A DNA stretch of 64,000 nucleotides, taken from NCBI GenBank assembly GCA_039888615.1, contig JBDQQS010000008.1; one strand, 5' to 3'. Positions 8,742 to 17,432 of this stretch are shown one piece after another. The notes beneath the pieces were generated by a model. That model was not told the DNA's origin, did not search any database, and saw nothing but the letters and a program-made list of their open reading frames with translations. The position numbers and the translations under genes were made by a program. This stretch comes from Flavimaribacter sp039888615 (GTDB lineage Bacteria > Pseudomonadota > Alphaproteobacteria > Rhizobiales > Rhizobiaceae). Each line of letters starts with the position of its first letter. Position 1 is the first letter of the stretch.

Positions 8742-9524
8742 CTATCGGAATACCGGCGCGCGTTTTTCCAGAAACGCCTTCAGACCTTCCTCGGCGTCCG
8801 ATCCTGTCTGGGACAGCGCGGCGCTCAAACTTTCGACGAACAGGCCGTCAGCCCTGCTCATGTCGTTGATGCGGCTGATGGCGTTGATCATGAAATAATT
8901 GGACAGCGATGCGTTTTTCGCGATCTTGCCGGCGAGTTCCACGGCTTTTTCCAGCGCCTTGCCTTCTTCGGCGAGGTAGTGGCTGAGGCCCAGGTCGAGC
9001 CCTTCTTCCGCATTGTACTTGCGGCCGGTGAGCATCATTTCGGTCATCCGGTCGGCGCCGAGTATCCGGCCGACGCGCACGGTCGCGCCGCCGCCGACAA
9101 AGATGCCGCGCCGACCTTCCGGCAACTGGTAGATCGTCGATGGTTCGGCAATACGCACATGGGTGGATGTGGCGAGTTCCAGACCACCGCCAATTACGGC
9201 GCCGAACATTGCCGAGACGACCGGGAGACCTCCGGACTGGATGACGTCCATAACCCGATGCCAGTTTCGCGAGTGGTGGAGCGTATCTTCTGCGCTGCGC
9301 TGCACGTGCTCCGACAGATCGAGGCCCGAACAGTAATGACCATGGCTGCCGGTAAGAACGACCGCACGCACGCCCTCGGGCGGGTTGGAGAAAAAATCAT
9401 CCAGTTTCTCAAGCAGGCCGTCGTTCATGGCGTTGCGTCGTTCCGGACGACACATTGTCAGTATGGCGGTCGGCCCGTCCTGTTCTATGGACAGGATATT
9501 CTGAGCTTCGCTTGCTTTCTGCAT
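8742..9524 (-). CDS. Enoyl-CoA hydratase/isomerase family protein
   Basis: From the ATG at 9524 the product is 260 residues. Crotonase features are present: RPERRNAMNDGLLEKLDDF, the oxyanion-hole segments SHGHYCSGLDLSEH and AVIGGGLELATSTHVRIAE, then YQLPEGRRGIFVGGGATVRV. A Glu in LPEGRRG sits where crotonases keep a catalytic Glu. It does not look like the hydroxycinnamoyl-CoA hydratase-lyase that releases vanillin, so simple hydration of the cinnamoyl-CoA double bond is the better guess. Upstream in-frame starts (9596 and a GTG near 9539) are possible. It shares strand and region with dctQM, about 130 bases downstream of it. Confidence 0.8.
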   Translation of the reverse strand: MQKASEAQNILSIEQDGPTAILTMCRPERRNAMNDGLLEKLDDFFSNPPEGVRAVVLTGSHGHYCSGLDLSEHVQRSAEDTLHHSRNWHRVMDVIQSGGLPVVSAMFGAVIGGGLELATSTHVRIAEPSTIYQLPEGRRGIFVGGGATVRVGRILGADRMTEMMLTGRKYNAEEGLDLGLSHYLAEEGKALEKAVELAGKIAKNASLSNYFMINAISRINDMSRADGLFVESLSAALSQTGSDAEEGLKAFLEKRAPVFR

Positions 9525-9666
9525 TTGTTGGTATTTCACTCCACCCTGCTTTTCGGAGAAAAAGCCATCAAGCCGGCGACTGACCAGTCGCGGCAAAATT
9601 TGTTACTCCAGTAAACAGTTCCCCCTTACAACAATATTGACGCCAAGGTCCAGCCCGCGCGCGTCG

Positions 9667-11865
9667 CTATTTCTCGGTGAAATCGAACACACCGTCCCAG
9701 ACTTGCGGCGGCGTGGCGATAAAGCCGGAAAGACGTTTGGCGAATGTCTCATACATCGGCCTGATGCGATCCGGCGCCATGCCGGCCAGGCGGGAAACGG
9801 TTTCCTGGGCTTCCTCGAAGCGTCCCCCGCGGTAAGCTGCGAGAAAAGCGTCATGTGTTTCGAAAAATGCGGTCTCGTCGTTCAGTGCGCTCTTTTCGAT
9901 CAACGTATAGAGGACAAGCGGGTTGTCGCGACCGACCACGCGCACCCGATCAACCTCGAGCGCCCGATGACCTTCGGGAATAGTCGTCTCTCCTTCGAGA
10001 AGCGATTGTTCGAACAGAAGCATCAGGCCGTAATATTTGGTTATGCCTTCGATCCGCGAGGCCACGTTGGCGGCGTCGCCGATGACCGAATAGCTAAAGC
10101 GTTGCGTTGAGCCCAGATTGCCGGCCAGACATTGGCCGGTGTGCAAGCCGACGCCCATCCTGAGACCGTAACCCTTTTCAGCATTAAGTGCGTCGAGACG
10201 GTTCGCCATCTGCACGGTCGCTCCCAGCGCCGCTGCTCGGTGGTTCTCGACGGTCAAAGGCGCGTTCCAGAACGCCAGGATCGCATCGCCCATATACTTG
10301 TCGATCGTCGCTTCGGATTTCAGCAATTCGTCAGTCATCGGCGTCAGGAAATTGTTCAACAGTTGGGTCAGCTCCTGCGGGCTCAGCGCCTCGGAGATCG
10401 TCGTAAATCCCCGGATGTCACAGAACAGCAAAGTCAGTTCCCGGGTTTCCCCGCCAAGATTGAGCGCGCTCGGATTTTCCGTCAGCCGCTCGACTAGCGA
10501 TGGCGCGAGATAGCGGCCAAAGGCGCTGCGGATGAAGCGTTTTTCCTGCTCGCTGCCGAGATATTGCAGCAACGTGATCGAAAAATAGCTGACCAGGATC
10601 GCAAAAAGCAGCGGAATGGGATCAAGCAGAATATGTCGCTCTGCGAACATGTGCCAGGACAGGCCAATGGCGCCGGCGACCATGAGCATCGCCAGAACGG
10701 CGCTGATCGTAAAACGCCCGGGCCTGACGGCGACGACCATAAAAATAATCGCGATCAGCGCCAGGGCATATTCCATTCCTGTCATGTAGTCCGGCCTGTG
10801 CAGGAATGTTTCGGACATGATCTGGTCGATGATCTCGGCGTGTACGTTGACGCCGGGATAGCCGGACGCGAGGGGGGTCGTCACCAGATCCCGCAGGCCA
10901 AGGGCGCTCGTGCCGATCAGCACGATATGATAAGCGATACGGTCCTGGAGTTGCTGCGGATCAAGAGAGCCATCAAGAAGACTTTTCGCCGACAGAGTGT
11001 TGTCGCCTGCGCGGCCGCTATAGTAGATCCAGAGACTGCCGTCCGCATCCGTTTCCGCGATGTAGTCCCCGACTTTCACACTGACGACCGCAGGCAGTCC
11101 CGTATCGGCTTCGCCGCTGGCGCCCGTGCTCTTGACAGTGTAATTGGAGGCTTGTTGCGCGACACGCAAAGTTTCCATAGCCAGGCTGGGATAAGTGTTC
11201 TCCTCCGACACGGCGATGATCGGCACCTTACGCACAACGCCGTCGAACGTTGGGGGAAAGCTGAAGAACCCCAGGCCTTGCGCTGCTTCCTCGATAAGCG
11301 GCAGCACATCCATGCTGCCATGATATTTTTGCAGGACGTCCCGGGGGTCCGGGCCGAGCCAGGCCCATCCGGTTTTCGGTTCCGGTATCTTTGAAACGAA
11401 ATCGCCGGCGAGGGCGAATCCGATGACGGTCTGCGCCTGCTGCAGCGCTTTTGCGAAAAGTACATCATTATCGAGTTCGGGCGCGCCATCCGGAAATGAG
11501 ATTTCAGCTCCCAGGTCTCGCAGGGTTTCCAGCGATCTTGACGGAGACGTCCGGTCGTCTTCTGGAAATGCGACGTCGAAACCGATGGCGGCTGCGCCGT
11601 TCGATGCAAGGACGTTGACCATTTCGGCCAATTGCGACCGCGGCCAGGGCCACTGTCCCAACGCTTCCAGAGACGCCTCGTCGATGTCGACGACAAGGAC
11701 CGGCGTCTGTGCGTATTCACGCGGCTTCAGGCGTTGATATTCGTCAAATATAAGAGATGACAGACGCTCTGTTCCAAACATGGCGAGCAGACCCAGCAGG
11801 ACCATGGAAAACAAGCCCGCATAAACGGCGTTCAGCCGGGAAAATCGGAAGTTCGATAGGGTCAA
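9667..11865 (-). CDS. CHASE2-domain adenylate/guanylate cyclase
   Basis: The 732-residue protein has an N-terminal membrane anchor (residues 13-30), a large extracytoplasmic CHASE2 sensor (about 35-340, with PVLVVDIDEASLEALGQWPWPRSQ), three membrane helices (about 360-440) and a class III cyclase domain (about 470-660). Catalytic residues are intact: metal Asp in LLFCDIRGFTTISE and YMGDAILAFWNAP, the purine-recognising Lys in TIDKYMGD, and Asn/Arg in GDAANVASRIEG. A C-terminal tail of about 70 residues ends the protein. The start is TTG. It makes cAMP or cGMP in response to a periplasmic signal. It is divergent from three exported proteins, suggesting a common surface-related function, which is inference. 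Confidence 0.9.
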   Translation of the reverse strand: MTLSNFRFSRLNAVYAGLFSMVLLGLLAMFGTERLSSLIFDEYQRLKPREYAQTPVLVVDIDEASLEALGQWPWPRSQLAEMVNVLASNGAAAIGFDVAFPEDDRTSPSRSLETLRDLGAEISFPDGAPELDNDVLFAKALQQAQTVIGFALAGDFVSKIPEPKTGWAWLGPDPRDVLQKYHGSMDVLPLIEEAAQGLGFFSFPPTFDGVVRKVPIIAVSEENTYPSLAMETLRVAQQASNYTVKSTGASGEADTGLPAVVSVKVGDYIAETDADGSLWIYYSGRAGDNTLSAKSLLDGSLDPQQLQDRIAYHIVLIGTSALGLRDLVTTPLASGYPGVNVHAEIIDQIMSETFLHRPDYMTGMEYALALIAIIFMVVAVRPGRFTISAVLAMLMVAGAIGLSWHMFAERHILLDPIPLLFAILVSYFSITLLQYLGSEQEKRFIRSAFGRYLAPSLVERLTENPSALNLGGETRELTLLFCDIRGFTTISEALSPQELTQLLNNFLTPMTDELLKSEATIDKYMGDAILAFWNAPLTVENHRAAALGATVQMANRLDALNAEKGYGLRMGVGLHTGQCLAGNLGSTQRFSYSVIGDAANVASRIEGITKYYGLMLLFEQSLLEGETTIPEGHRALEVDRVRVVGRDNPLVLYTLIEKSALNDETAFFETHDAFLAAYRGGRFEEAQETVSRLAGMAPDRIRPMYETFAKRLSGFIATPPQVWDGVFDFTEK

Positions 11866-12037
11866 TGTCGATTCTAGGCCGTTTGAACTGAGGCAATTTC
11901 GTCACAGGTCATTTGAATCTGCATGAATAAGTCGAAGATTCAAGAAAATCCAAGTTTCTCATAATTGCAGAATCTTTACTTGTCATACTCGCTTCAGTAA
12001 CGTCCACCGGACCTTAATTCTCCCTTGGCGAGTATGG
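11866..12037. promoter_or_regulatory. Divergent promoter region between cyclase and TPR-barrel genes
   Basis: This 172-base gap is clearly more AT-rich than its flanks and separates two divergent genes, so it should hold both promoters. No convincing palindrome or Crp-like TGTGA-N6-TCACA site was found. Confidence 0.4.
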
Positions 12038-13342
12038 ATGAGTCTGGATTTTCCGAAATACGCCCTGATTTGCGCGGCATTGTTGGCGGGAACCGTCAAT
12101 GTGGCGCTCGCGGAAGATGTGACCTACGAGCAGATTTTGGACGATCCGGACAATATCGATCTCAACTATCAGTATGCGCAGCAACAGGCTGTGAAGGGCG
12201 ATCTCGAACAGGCGGCCGCCGCGCTCGAGCGCATCCTGCTGTTGCAGCCGAACTACGATAACGCGAGGCTGTTTTACGCAATCGTTCTGTTCCGGCTGGA
12301 CGACATGCAAGGATCGAAGCGGGAACTCGAACTGCTTCAGGATCGTCCGCTCAGCCCCAGCCAGCAGTCGGAAGTCAGGAAATATCTGGCGCAGGCCGTT
12401 TCAAGATCCAAGACAACCCGCGTCTTCGGCTATGTCACCACCGGTTTTCGTGTGGACAGCAATCCGGACCTGACGACGGAATCGGTCGTCGACCTGAACG
12501 GCAATCAGCTTGGAAACAATTCGCAGACCGACGTCGCCTTCGTCGCCAATGCGGGCGTTCGCATGGAGCACACCATTCCCGGAGGGGCCGGGAATTTCAT
12601 ATTTATTGAAGCCGCCGGCGATCTGAACGAACAGTTTCAGGTCTCTGAAGCGGACTACGTCGATGGCGGGGCCAAACTCGGCGCCACGCTATTCTTCGGC
12701 GATCTTGAAGTGACTGCGAACGGCTTCGCCGACGTCCTATCGCTTGAAGGGCAGCTTTATCGCGCATCGTACGGAGGAAATCTGCAGTTCAGCTACGCAG
12801 TCACTCCGCGGTTGGATGTGTTCGTCAGCGGAGGTCTGGGCTATGAAGACTATTACCGGGTTTCCGAGGATTCAGCCGGCAGCGCCCGCGATGGTTGGCT
12901 CACCCGTGCGTCGACCGGTTTCAGCTATCTGACAAGCGAAACCAACAAAGTGGTCGCAAGGGTGAATGGCTACTTCAAGGACGCCGCTTTCGAAAGCTAC
13001 TCCTATGACGCCCTCGAACTCGTGCTGAGCGACACGTGGCTTCTCGGACGCGGGCAATATATCAAGGGCATCGTGTCCTATCGCTGGCTCGACTACCGGC
13101 AGGCGAACCCGATTTATTCACCCTTCATGGCCCAGCAGGACGAACTGTTCAAAGCCCGTCTCGCTTACGGCGCGCCAGTGGGCACATTGCTTGAATTTGT
13201 CAATTTGGAATCCCCGGAAGCCATCGCCGACATCAATTTCCAGATCGGCGTGAATTACCTGGACCAGGACTCCAATATTCCGAACTACATCGCAAACAGT
13301 CTCTCGGCGGATGTTCTGCTGACCAAACGGTTTGAATACTAG
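12038..13342 (+). CDS. Outer-membrane protein with N-terminal TPR and C-terminal beta-barrel (Slam/DUF560-like layout)
   Basis: The 434-residue product begins with a signal peptide ending near LAGTVNVALAED. Residues 30-125 form tetratricopeptide-like helices (NIDLNYQYAQQQAVKGDLEQAAAALERILLLQPNYDNARLFYAI...). From about residue 135 the sequence turns to alternating polar/aromatic strands (YVTTGFRVDSNPD ... TRASTGFSYLTS ... KGIVSYRWLDYRQ) and ends in LTKRFEY, an aromatic terminus typical of outer-membrane barrels. TPR plus a 14-strand barrel of about 300 residues is the plan of Slam surface-protein translocators. A FecR-domain repeat protein and another secreted protein follow immediately, as candidate substrates. 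Homology to Slam is judged from architecture only. Confidence 0.75.
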   Translation: MSLDFPKYALICAALLAGTVNVALAEDVTYEQILDDPDNIDLNYQYAQQQAVKGDLEQAAAALERILLLQPNYDNARLFYAIVLFRLDDMQGSKRELELLQDRPLSPSQQSEVRKYLAQAVSRSKTTRVFGYVTTGFRVDSNPDLTTESVVDLNGNQLGNNSQTDVAFVANAGVRMEHTIPGGAGNFIFIEAAGDLNEQFQVSEADYVDGGAKLGATLFFGDLEVTANGFADVLSLEGQLYRASYGGNLQFSYAVTPRLDVFVSGGLGYEDYYRVSEDSAGSARDGWLTRASTGFSYLTSETNKVVARVNGYFKDAAFESYSYDALELVLSDTWLLGRGQYIKGIVSYRWLDYRQANPIYSPFMAQQDELFKARLAYGAPVGTLLEFVNLESPEAIADINFQIGVNYLDQDSNIPNYIANSLSADVLLTKRFEY

Positions 13343-13370
13343 AGCGGCCCGGGGAGAAAGCGGAAAACGA

Positions 13371-14723
13371 ATGCTTCGGATGTACAAAACGGCTTTGTTG
13401 GGTTTGCTGGCGGGCGCAGTGCTGTGCCTTCCCGGTCTCGCGACCAGCGCTCTTGCCGAAGCTAAGGTTGGCGTGAGCGCGGCCGTTACAGGCAGGGCCT
13501 TCGTCCGGAGCGGCGGCGCCGAGCGCCGGGCGACGGTCGAGGAGAGCATCTTTCTGCAGGACGAGGTGCTGACGAAACAGCAGAGCGCGTTGCAGATATT
13601 GCTTCTCGATCAGTCCGTTTTCACGGTGGGTGAAAACTGCGAAATGGTCATCGACCGATTTGTTTTCGATCCGGACACCGATGCGGGCGAAATGAGCGGT
13701 CGGGTCCTCAAGGGCGCCTTCCGCTTCATGAGCGGCAAGATCGGCAAGGCAAATCCAAGCAATGCAAACATCGCCACTCCATCCGGCACGATCGGAATCC
13801 GCGGCACCATGATGGAAGGAATCGTGGGCAAGGATGCGATCGACCTTGCGCAGCTTTCCGGCCTTTCGGTCGGAAACGCCGACCCGGAGAAAGCTTTTCT
13901 GGCGGTTCTTCGCGGACCGGGCCACGGAACCAATGTGCTGACCCGCACCGGCATCATCACGGTGGGCAACAGCGCTGGTCAAAAGACGATTTCGACGCCG
14001 AATTATGGCGTGTTCGTACCAGGCCCGGGTTTGCGTCCGATCGGTCCCTTCAAGATCAACGGCGACATCCTGTCCTATCTCAACCTGTATCTGCGCACGC
14101 GTCCGGGAGACGGACCGTCCTATGACGGCAACGACGTTTCCGGCGAGGAGGCTTCCGGGCAGGATTATTTCAATACGCCGGATGATGTTGGCTCTCCGTT
14201 GAACGATCAGTTCGCCGACGAGTTTTTCGACACCCAGGCCGTCAACGAGGACGATGGCGGCGGAAACGGAGGCAACTTCGGCAACGAAGGGAACTTTGGA
14301 AACGAAGGCAACGAAGGGAACTTTGGCAACGAAGGGAACTTTGGCAACGAAGGCAATGAAGGCAATGAAGGGAATTACGGCAACTACGGCAACGAAGGTA
14401 ATTACGGAAACTACGGCAACGAAGGTAATTACGGAAACTACGGCAACGAAGGTAATTACGGAAACTACGGCAATGAGGGCAACGAGGGGAATGGCGGTGT
14501 GATCATCAGCGACGTCCCGAGCCTCTCTGCCAATGATGCTCCCAACACCTTCCAAAGCCAGGAAGGCGGTTTTGAAGCAAACGGCGAAGGTTTCGGCAGG
14601 AGAGGCGGTTTCGGACGTCGCGGTAAATTTGGCGAAGGTTTCGGGGGCTTCGACGGATTCGGCGGCGGCGGCGGTCGCTTCGAAGGCGGATTCGGTCGCG
14701 GTCGCAATCGCTCTTCCGACTGA
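13371..14723 (+). CDS. FecR-domain secreted protein with Gly-Asn-rich tandem repeats
   Basis: The start at 13371 gives 450 residues. A signal peptide (MYKTALLGLLAGAVLCLPGLATSALA) is followed by a FecR domain at about residues 33-145 (VTGRAFVRSGGAERRATVEE ... QILLLDQSVFTVGENCEMVIDRFVFDP ... ATPSGTIGIRGTMMEG). FecR domains without a membrane anchor occur in exported structural proteins. Residues of about 300-375 form a low-complexity repeat of GNEGN, GNFGN and GNYGN units; the tail is Gly/Phe/Arg-rich (GFGRRGGFGRRGKFGEGFGGF). It overlaps no neighbour and starts 28 bases after the TPR-barrel gene, so the two probably share a transcript. The repeats suggest a surface or matrix role, which is inference. 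Confidence 0.8.
   Translation: MLRMYKTALLGLLAGAVLCLPGLATSALAEAKVGVSAAVTGRAFVRSGGAERRATVEESIFLQDEVLTKQQSALQILLLDQSVFTVGENCEMVIDRFVFDPDTDAGEMSGRVLKGAFRFMSGKIGKANPSNANIATPSGTIGIRGTMMEGIVGKDAIDLAQLSGLSVGNADPEKAFLAVLRGPGHGTNVLTRTGIITVGNSAGQKTISTPNYGVFVPGPGLRPIGPFKINGDILSYLNLYLRTRPGDGPSYDGNDVSGEEASGQDYFNTPDDVGSPLNDQFADEFFDTQAVNEDDGGGNGGNFGNEGNFGNEGNEGNFGNEGNFGNEGNEGNEGNYGNYGNEGNYGNYGNEGNYGNYGNEGNYGNYGNEGNEGNGGVIISDVPSLSANDAPNTFQSQEGGFEANGEGFGRRGGFGRRGKFGEGFGGFDGFGGGGGRFEGGFGRGRNRSSD
14370..14477 (+). repeat. Four tandem copies of a 27-base unit inside the FecR-domain gene
   Basis: Units at 14370-14396, 14397-14423, 14424-14450 and 14451-14477 each encode GNYGNYGNE. The two middle units are identical at DNA level and the outer ones differ at a few bases. 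Shorter degenerate GNEGN/GNFGN units extend upstream to about 14270. Unit length is a multiple of three, so copy-number change would keep the frame. Confidence 0.9.
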
Positions 14724-14766
14724 TGTTGCACAGGTTTCTGCGGTCTTGCTTCGGCCACGAGTCGCC

Positions 14767-15918
14767 ATGAAGCCTCTACCTGGCGCCGCACTTGCTGTTT
14801 TACTGAGTTCTGGCGCACTTCAGCCGGTAGCCGAGGCCGGGACGCGGGAGTCCTGGAAACATTCCTGCTACGTCTATCGCGACATGAACCGGAACGGAAA
14901 GTTCGATATGGGCGATCGTCCGTACGGACGCCTGCCGATCGAACTTGAGCGGCCCGATGGCAGCATTACGGGAGTGCGGTCCAATATCGACGGATTCGCC
15001 AACTTCGTTACGTCGATTGGAAACAAGGACGCCGAGATCTACGAAGCGGGCGTTTACAGCTTGCGTGCCATCTATCCCAAGGGCTGGAAATCGCTGTCGG
15101 ACACAGATCAGCAGCAATACGAATTCGTCGAACGGGCGAACGCCGGTGGAGGATTGACGCCGGTGGAAACCTGCGCGCCGATTGGCGTCGTGCCGATTTT
15201 GTCGGTTCGTGGTCGTTTTGTCGCCAAGGGCGACGCTGACGCTGGTGATTACGAGGTGCTCGCTCTGGGACCGGATGGCGCTTACCACGCGGTCTCCACG
15301 GACACCAAGGGGAACTATCGTTTTGTCGCTGAACCAGGCAATTGGGTTGTCGAAATAAGGGACGCGGACGGCGCAACGGTTTCGCTAAGGCCGGTCGCCG
15401 TGGAATACGGGGCTGTGACTATGTCGGTAAGCGTCCTGGAGCAGCAGATGCCGCCGCCGGAAGATTCGGTAGCGCAAAAGCTCGGTTTCGACGATCTTGT
15501 CATTTCCGACAGCCTGTTCGAGATTCCAACCGGCTATGGCGGCCTCGAATGGCGAAACTGGATCGCTGTGCACAACCGTTTCTACTCCGGCTCCGGTTAC
15601 GTGAACCTGACCACGAGTTCGGAATATGTCGCCTATAACAGTTCCGGCGTTCCAGCCTGGATGGCCAGCGAGGAGCCGTTTGATTTCATCGGAACATATA
15701 TCGGCGTCGCCTGGCCGAGAGGCGAAGAGGACGATGTCTTTATCAAAGCGTGGCGCGGCGCCGATCTCGCCTATTCCGACCGGTTGCGCCTCAGCGACAA
15801 CGGGCCTGTGTTCTTCAGCGCTGACTACATGCGCATTACGAGACTGGAATTCAGTTCAGGCAATTACGAACGCATCGTGCTCGATGATTTTCAGTTCCGC
15901 CTTGGCGCGGAGCAGTGA
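14767..15918 (+). CDS. Secreted protein with SdrD-B/Cna-B-like beta-sandwich domains
   Basis: From ATG 14767 the product is 383 residues with a signal peptide (ALAVLLSSGALQPVAEAG). Residues about 28-130 resemble a prealbumin-like SdrD-B repeat: CYVYRDMNRNGKFDMGDRPYGRLPIELERP followed by SIDG/NF-type strands. A second similar sandwich (VLALGPDGAYHAVSTDTKGNYRF) follows at about 150-215. The C-terminal 150 residues (LGFDDLVISDSLFEIPTGYGGLEWRNW ... YERIVLDDFQF) look like a jelly-roll carbohydrate-binding-type domain often seen in PEP-CTERM-like secreted proteins, though no sorting tag is present. An upstream in-frame extension to 14533 overlaps the FecR gene and is rejected. It is the last gene of the three-gene export cluster. 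Confidence 0.7.
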   Translation: MKPLPGAALAVLLSSGALQPVAEAGTRESWKHSCYVYRDMNRNGKFDMGDRPYGRLPIELERPDGSITGVRSNIDGFANFVTSIGNKDAEIYEAGVYSLRAIYPKGWKSLSDTDQQQYEFVERANAGGGLTPVETCAPIGVVPILSVRGRFVAKGDADAGDYEVLALGPDGAYHAVSTDTKGNYRFVAEPGNWVVEIRDADGATVSLRPVAVEYGAVTMSVSVLEQQMPPPEDSVAQKLGFDDLVISDSLFEIPTGYGGLEWRNWIAVHNRFYSGSGYVNLTTSSEYVAYNSSGVPAWMASEEPFDFIGTYIGVAWPRGEEDDVFIKAWRGADLAYSDRLRLSDNGPVFFSADYMRITRLEFSSGNYERIVLDDFQFRLGAEQ

Positions 15919-15928
15919 AAAGGGGCGT

Positions 15929-17428
15929 TCAAACCTTGCTGCGGCGGGATCTGCGAAAATCGCTCCAGAACATGTAGACGACGACGAGAACCGTCACGGC
16001 GACGATGCCGCCGCTAATGGGGCGCTCCACGAACGTCATGATGTCGCCGCGCGACAGCATCAGCGACCGGCGGAAGTTTTGCTCCAGAAAGGGGCCAAGC
16101 ACCAGGCCCAGCAGCAGCGGCGCCGGCGGAAAGCCGAGACGACGCATGAAATGTCCGACAACGCCGAACATCGTCGCCGCAACCACATCGAATACCGAGT
16201 TTCGGATGGAATATACGCCGACGCAGATAAAGGCCAGGATCGCCGGATAGAGCACGGAGTAAGGAATACGCAGTATCCGCACCCAAATGCTGATAAGCGG
16301 CAGATTCAGAAACAGCAGGATCACGTTTCCAATGAGGAAGCTCGCGACGAGCCCCCAGAACAGGTCCGGGTGGTCGCGCAGAAGCTGCGGCCCTGGCACG
16401 ATGCCGTGGATGATCAATGCGCCGAGCATGATCGCCACGATTGCGTCGCCGGGAATTCCCAGGCTCAGTGTTGGAACGAAGGCCGTCTGCGCAGCGGAAT
16501 TGTTGGCCGATTCCGGCGCGACGACGCCTTCGATGGCGCCCTGACCGAAGCGTTCCGGCGTCTTGGACACACGCTTTTCAACCGCATAGGCGACGAAGGT
16601 CGAAAGAGCCGCTCCGGTGCCCGGAAGAATGCCCAGAACCGCTCCGATCGAGCTGCCACGTAGCGCCGGTGCAATCGCCGTTCGCGCTTCCTTTGCCGTC
16701 GGCAGCATGTCGCGGAAGCGAATTCGGGCGCTCAGGGCGTCCCGACTGCCGATGCGTCCGGCGTTTGACAGAACTTCGGCGATGCCGAACAAACCTGTTG
16801 TCACGACCACCAGATTGAGGCCGTCCGCCAGCGAGAGCATCCCGAACGTCATCCGGTTGGCGCCGGAATTTGGGTCGATGCCCACCATGGAGATCAACAG
16901 TCCGACGAGCGCCATTGCGAGCGATCGCCCCTTTGAGGCGTTGCCGACCATCGCCGCCGAGAGGAGTCCAAGCACGATGAGAGCCGCATATTCCTGCGAT
17001 CCGAAACTGAGCGCGATCCTGGCGAGAATCGGCGTGAAGGAGGCGACGATGACGAGGCCGAACATGCCGCCGAAGAAGGACGAAAGCGTTGCTGTGAACA
17101 GGGCGACGCCGGCGCGTCCGGATTTGGCGAGCGGATTGCCGTCGAGGCATGTAACCGCTGCGCCGGCAGTGCCGGGAAGGTTTAAAAGGATGGCCGCCGT
17201 GGAGCCGCCATACATCGAGCCATAATAGATGCCCGCAAGCATCACGATGGCGTCGGTCTGCGGTACATAGAAGGTTAGCGGCAGCAGCATTCCAACGGTC
17301 GCCAGCGGACCTAGCCCCGGCAGAACCCCGATGAACATGCCGACGGTGACGCCGATAATGCAATAGCCCAGCGTCGAAAAGCTGAGGGCGACGGACAGGC
17401 CAAGGGAAATGTTTTCGAAAAAGGACAC
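15929..17428 (-). CDS. tctA: Tripartite tricarboxylate transporter large permease (TctA)
   Basis: The 499-residue protein carries the TctA signatures GVLPGLGPLATVGMLLPLTF and GILPGTGAALSTFVAYAVEKRVSK and about 11-12 transmembrane helices, the normal length for the family. TctA is the ion-coupled permease that works with TctB and the periplasmic binding protein TctC to take up citrate or other carboxylates. It starts at GTG, four bases after the tctB stop, so the genes are translationally coupled. Divergent tctC and the nearby IclR gene complete the locus. The substrate is unknown. Confidence 0.93.
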   Translation of the reverse strand: MSFFENISLGLSVALSFSTLGYCIIGVTVGMFIGVLPGLGPLATVGMLLPLTFYVPQTDAIVMLAGIYYGSMYGGSTAAILLNLPGTAGAAVTCLDGNPLAKSGRAGVALFTATLSSFFGGMFGLVIVASFTPILARIALSFGSQEYAALIVLGLLSAAMVGNASKGRSLAMALVGLLISMVGIDPNSGANRMTFGMLSLADGLNLVVVTTGLFGIAEVLSNAGRIGSRDALSARIRFRDMLPTAKEARTAIAPALRGSSIGAVLGILPGTGAALSTFVAYAVEKRVSKTPERFGQGAIEGVVAPESANNSAAQTAFVPTLSLGIPGDAIVAIMLGALIIHGIVPGPQLLRDHPDLFWGLVASFLIGNVILLFLNLPLISIWVRILRIPYSVLYPAILAFICVGVYSIRNSVFDVVAATMFGVVGHFMRRLGFPPAPLLLGLVLGPFLEQNFRRSLMLSRGDIMTFVERPISGGIVAVTVLVVVYMFWSDFRRSRRSKV

Positions 17429-17432
17429 GCCG

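Noticed and set aside
8742..9524. Crotonase considered as hydroxycinnamoyl-CoA hydratase-lyase (vanillin-forming)
   Set aside because: The characteristic HCHL sequence around the catalytic Glu and the Tyr near the C terminus is not seen. A plain enoyl-CoA hydratase fits better.
14270..14480. Tandem repeats considered as a CRISPR array
   Set aside because: The units are contiguous with no spacers, keep the reading frame and encode GNYGNYGNE.
13233..14768. 511-codon open frame on the minus strand with VVSVITFVA repeats
   Set aside because: The apparent repeats are the reverse reading of the Gly-Asn coding repeats of the FecR-domain gene.
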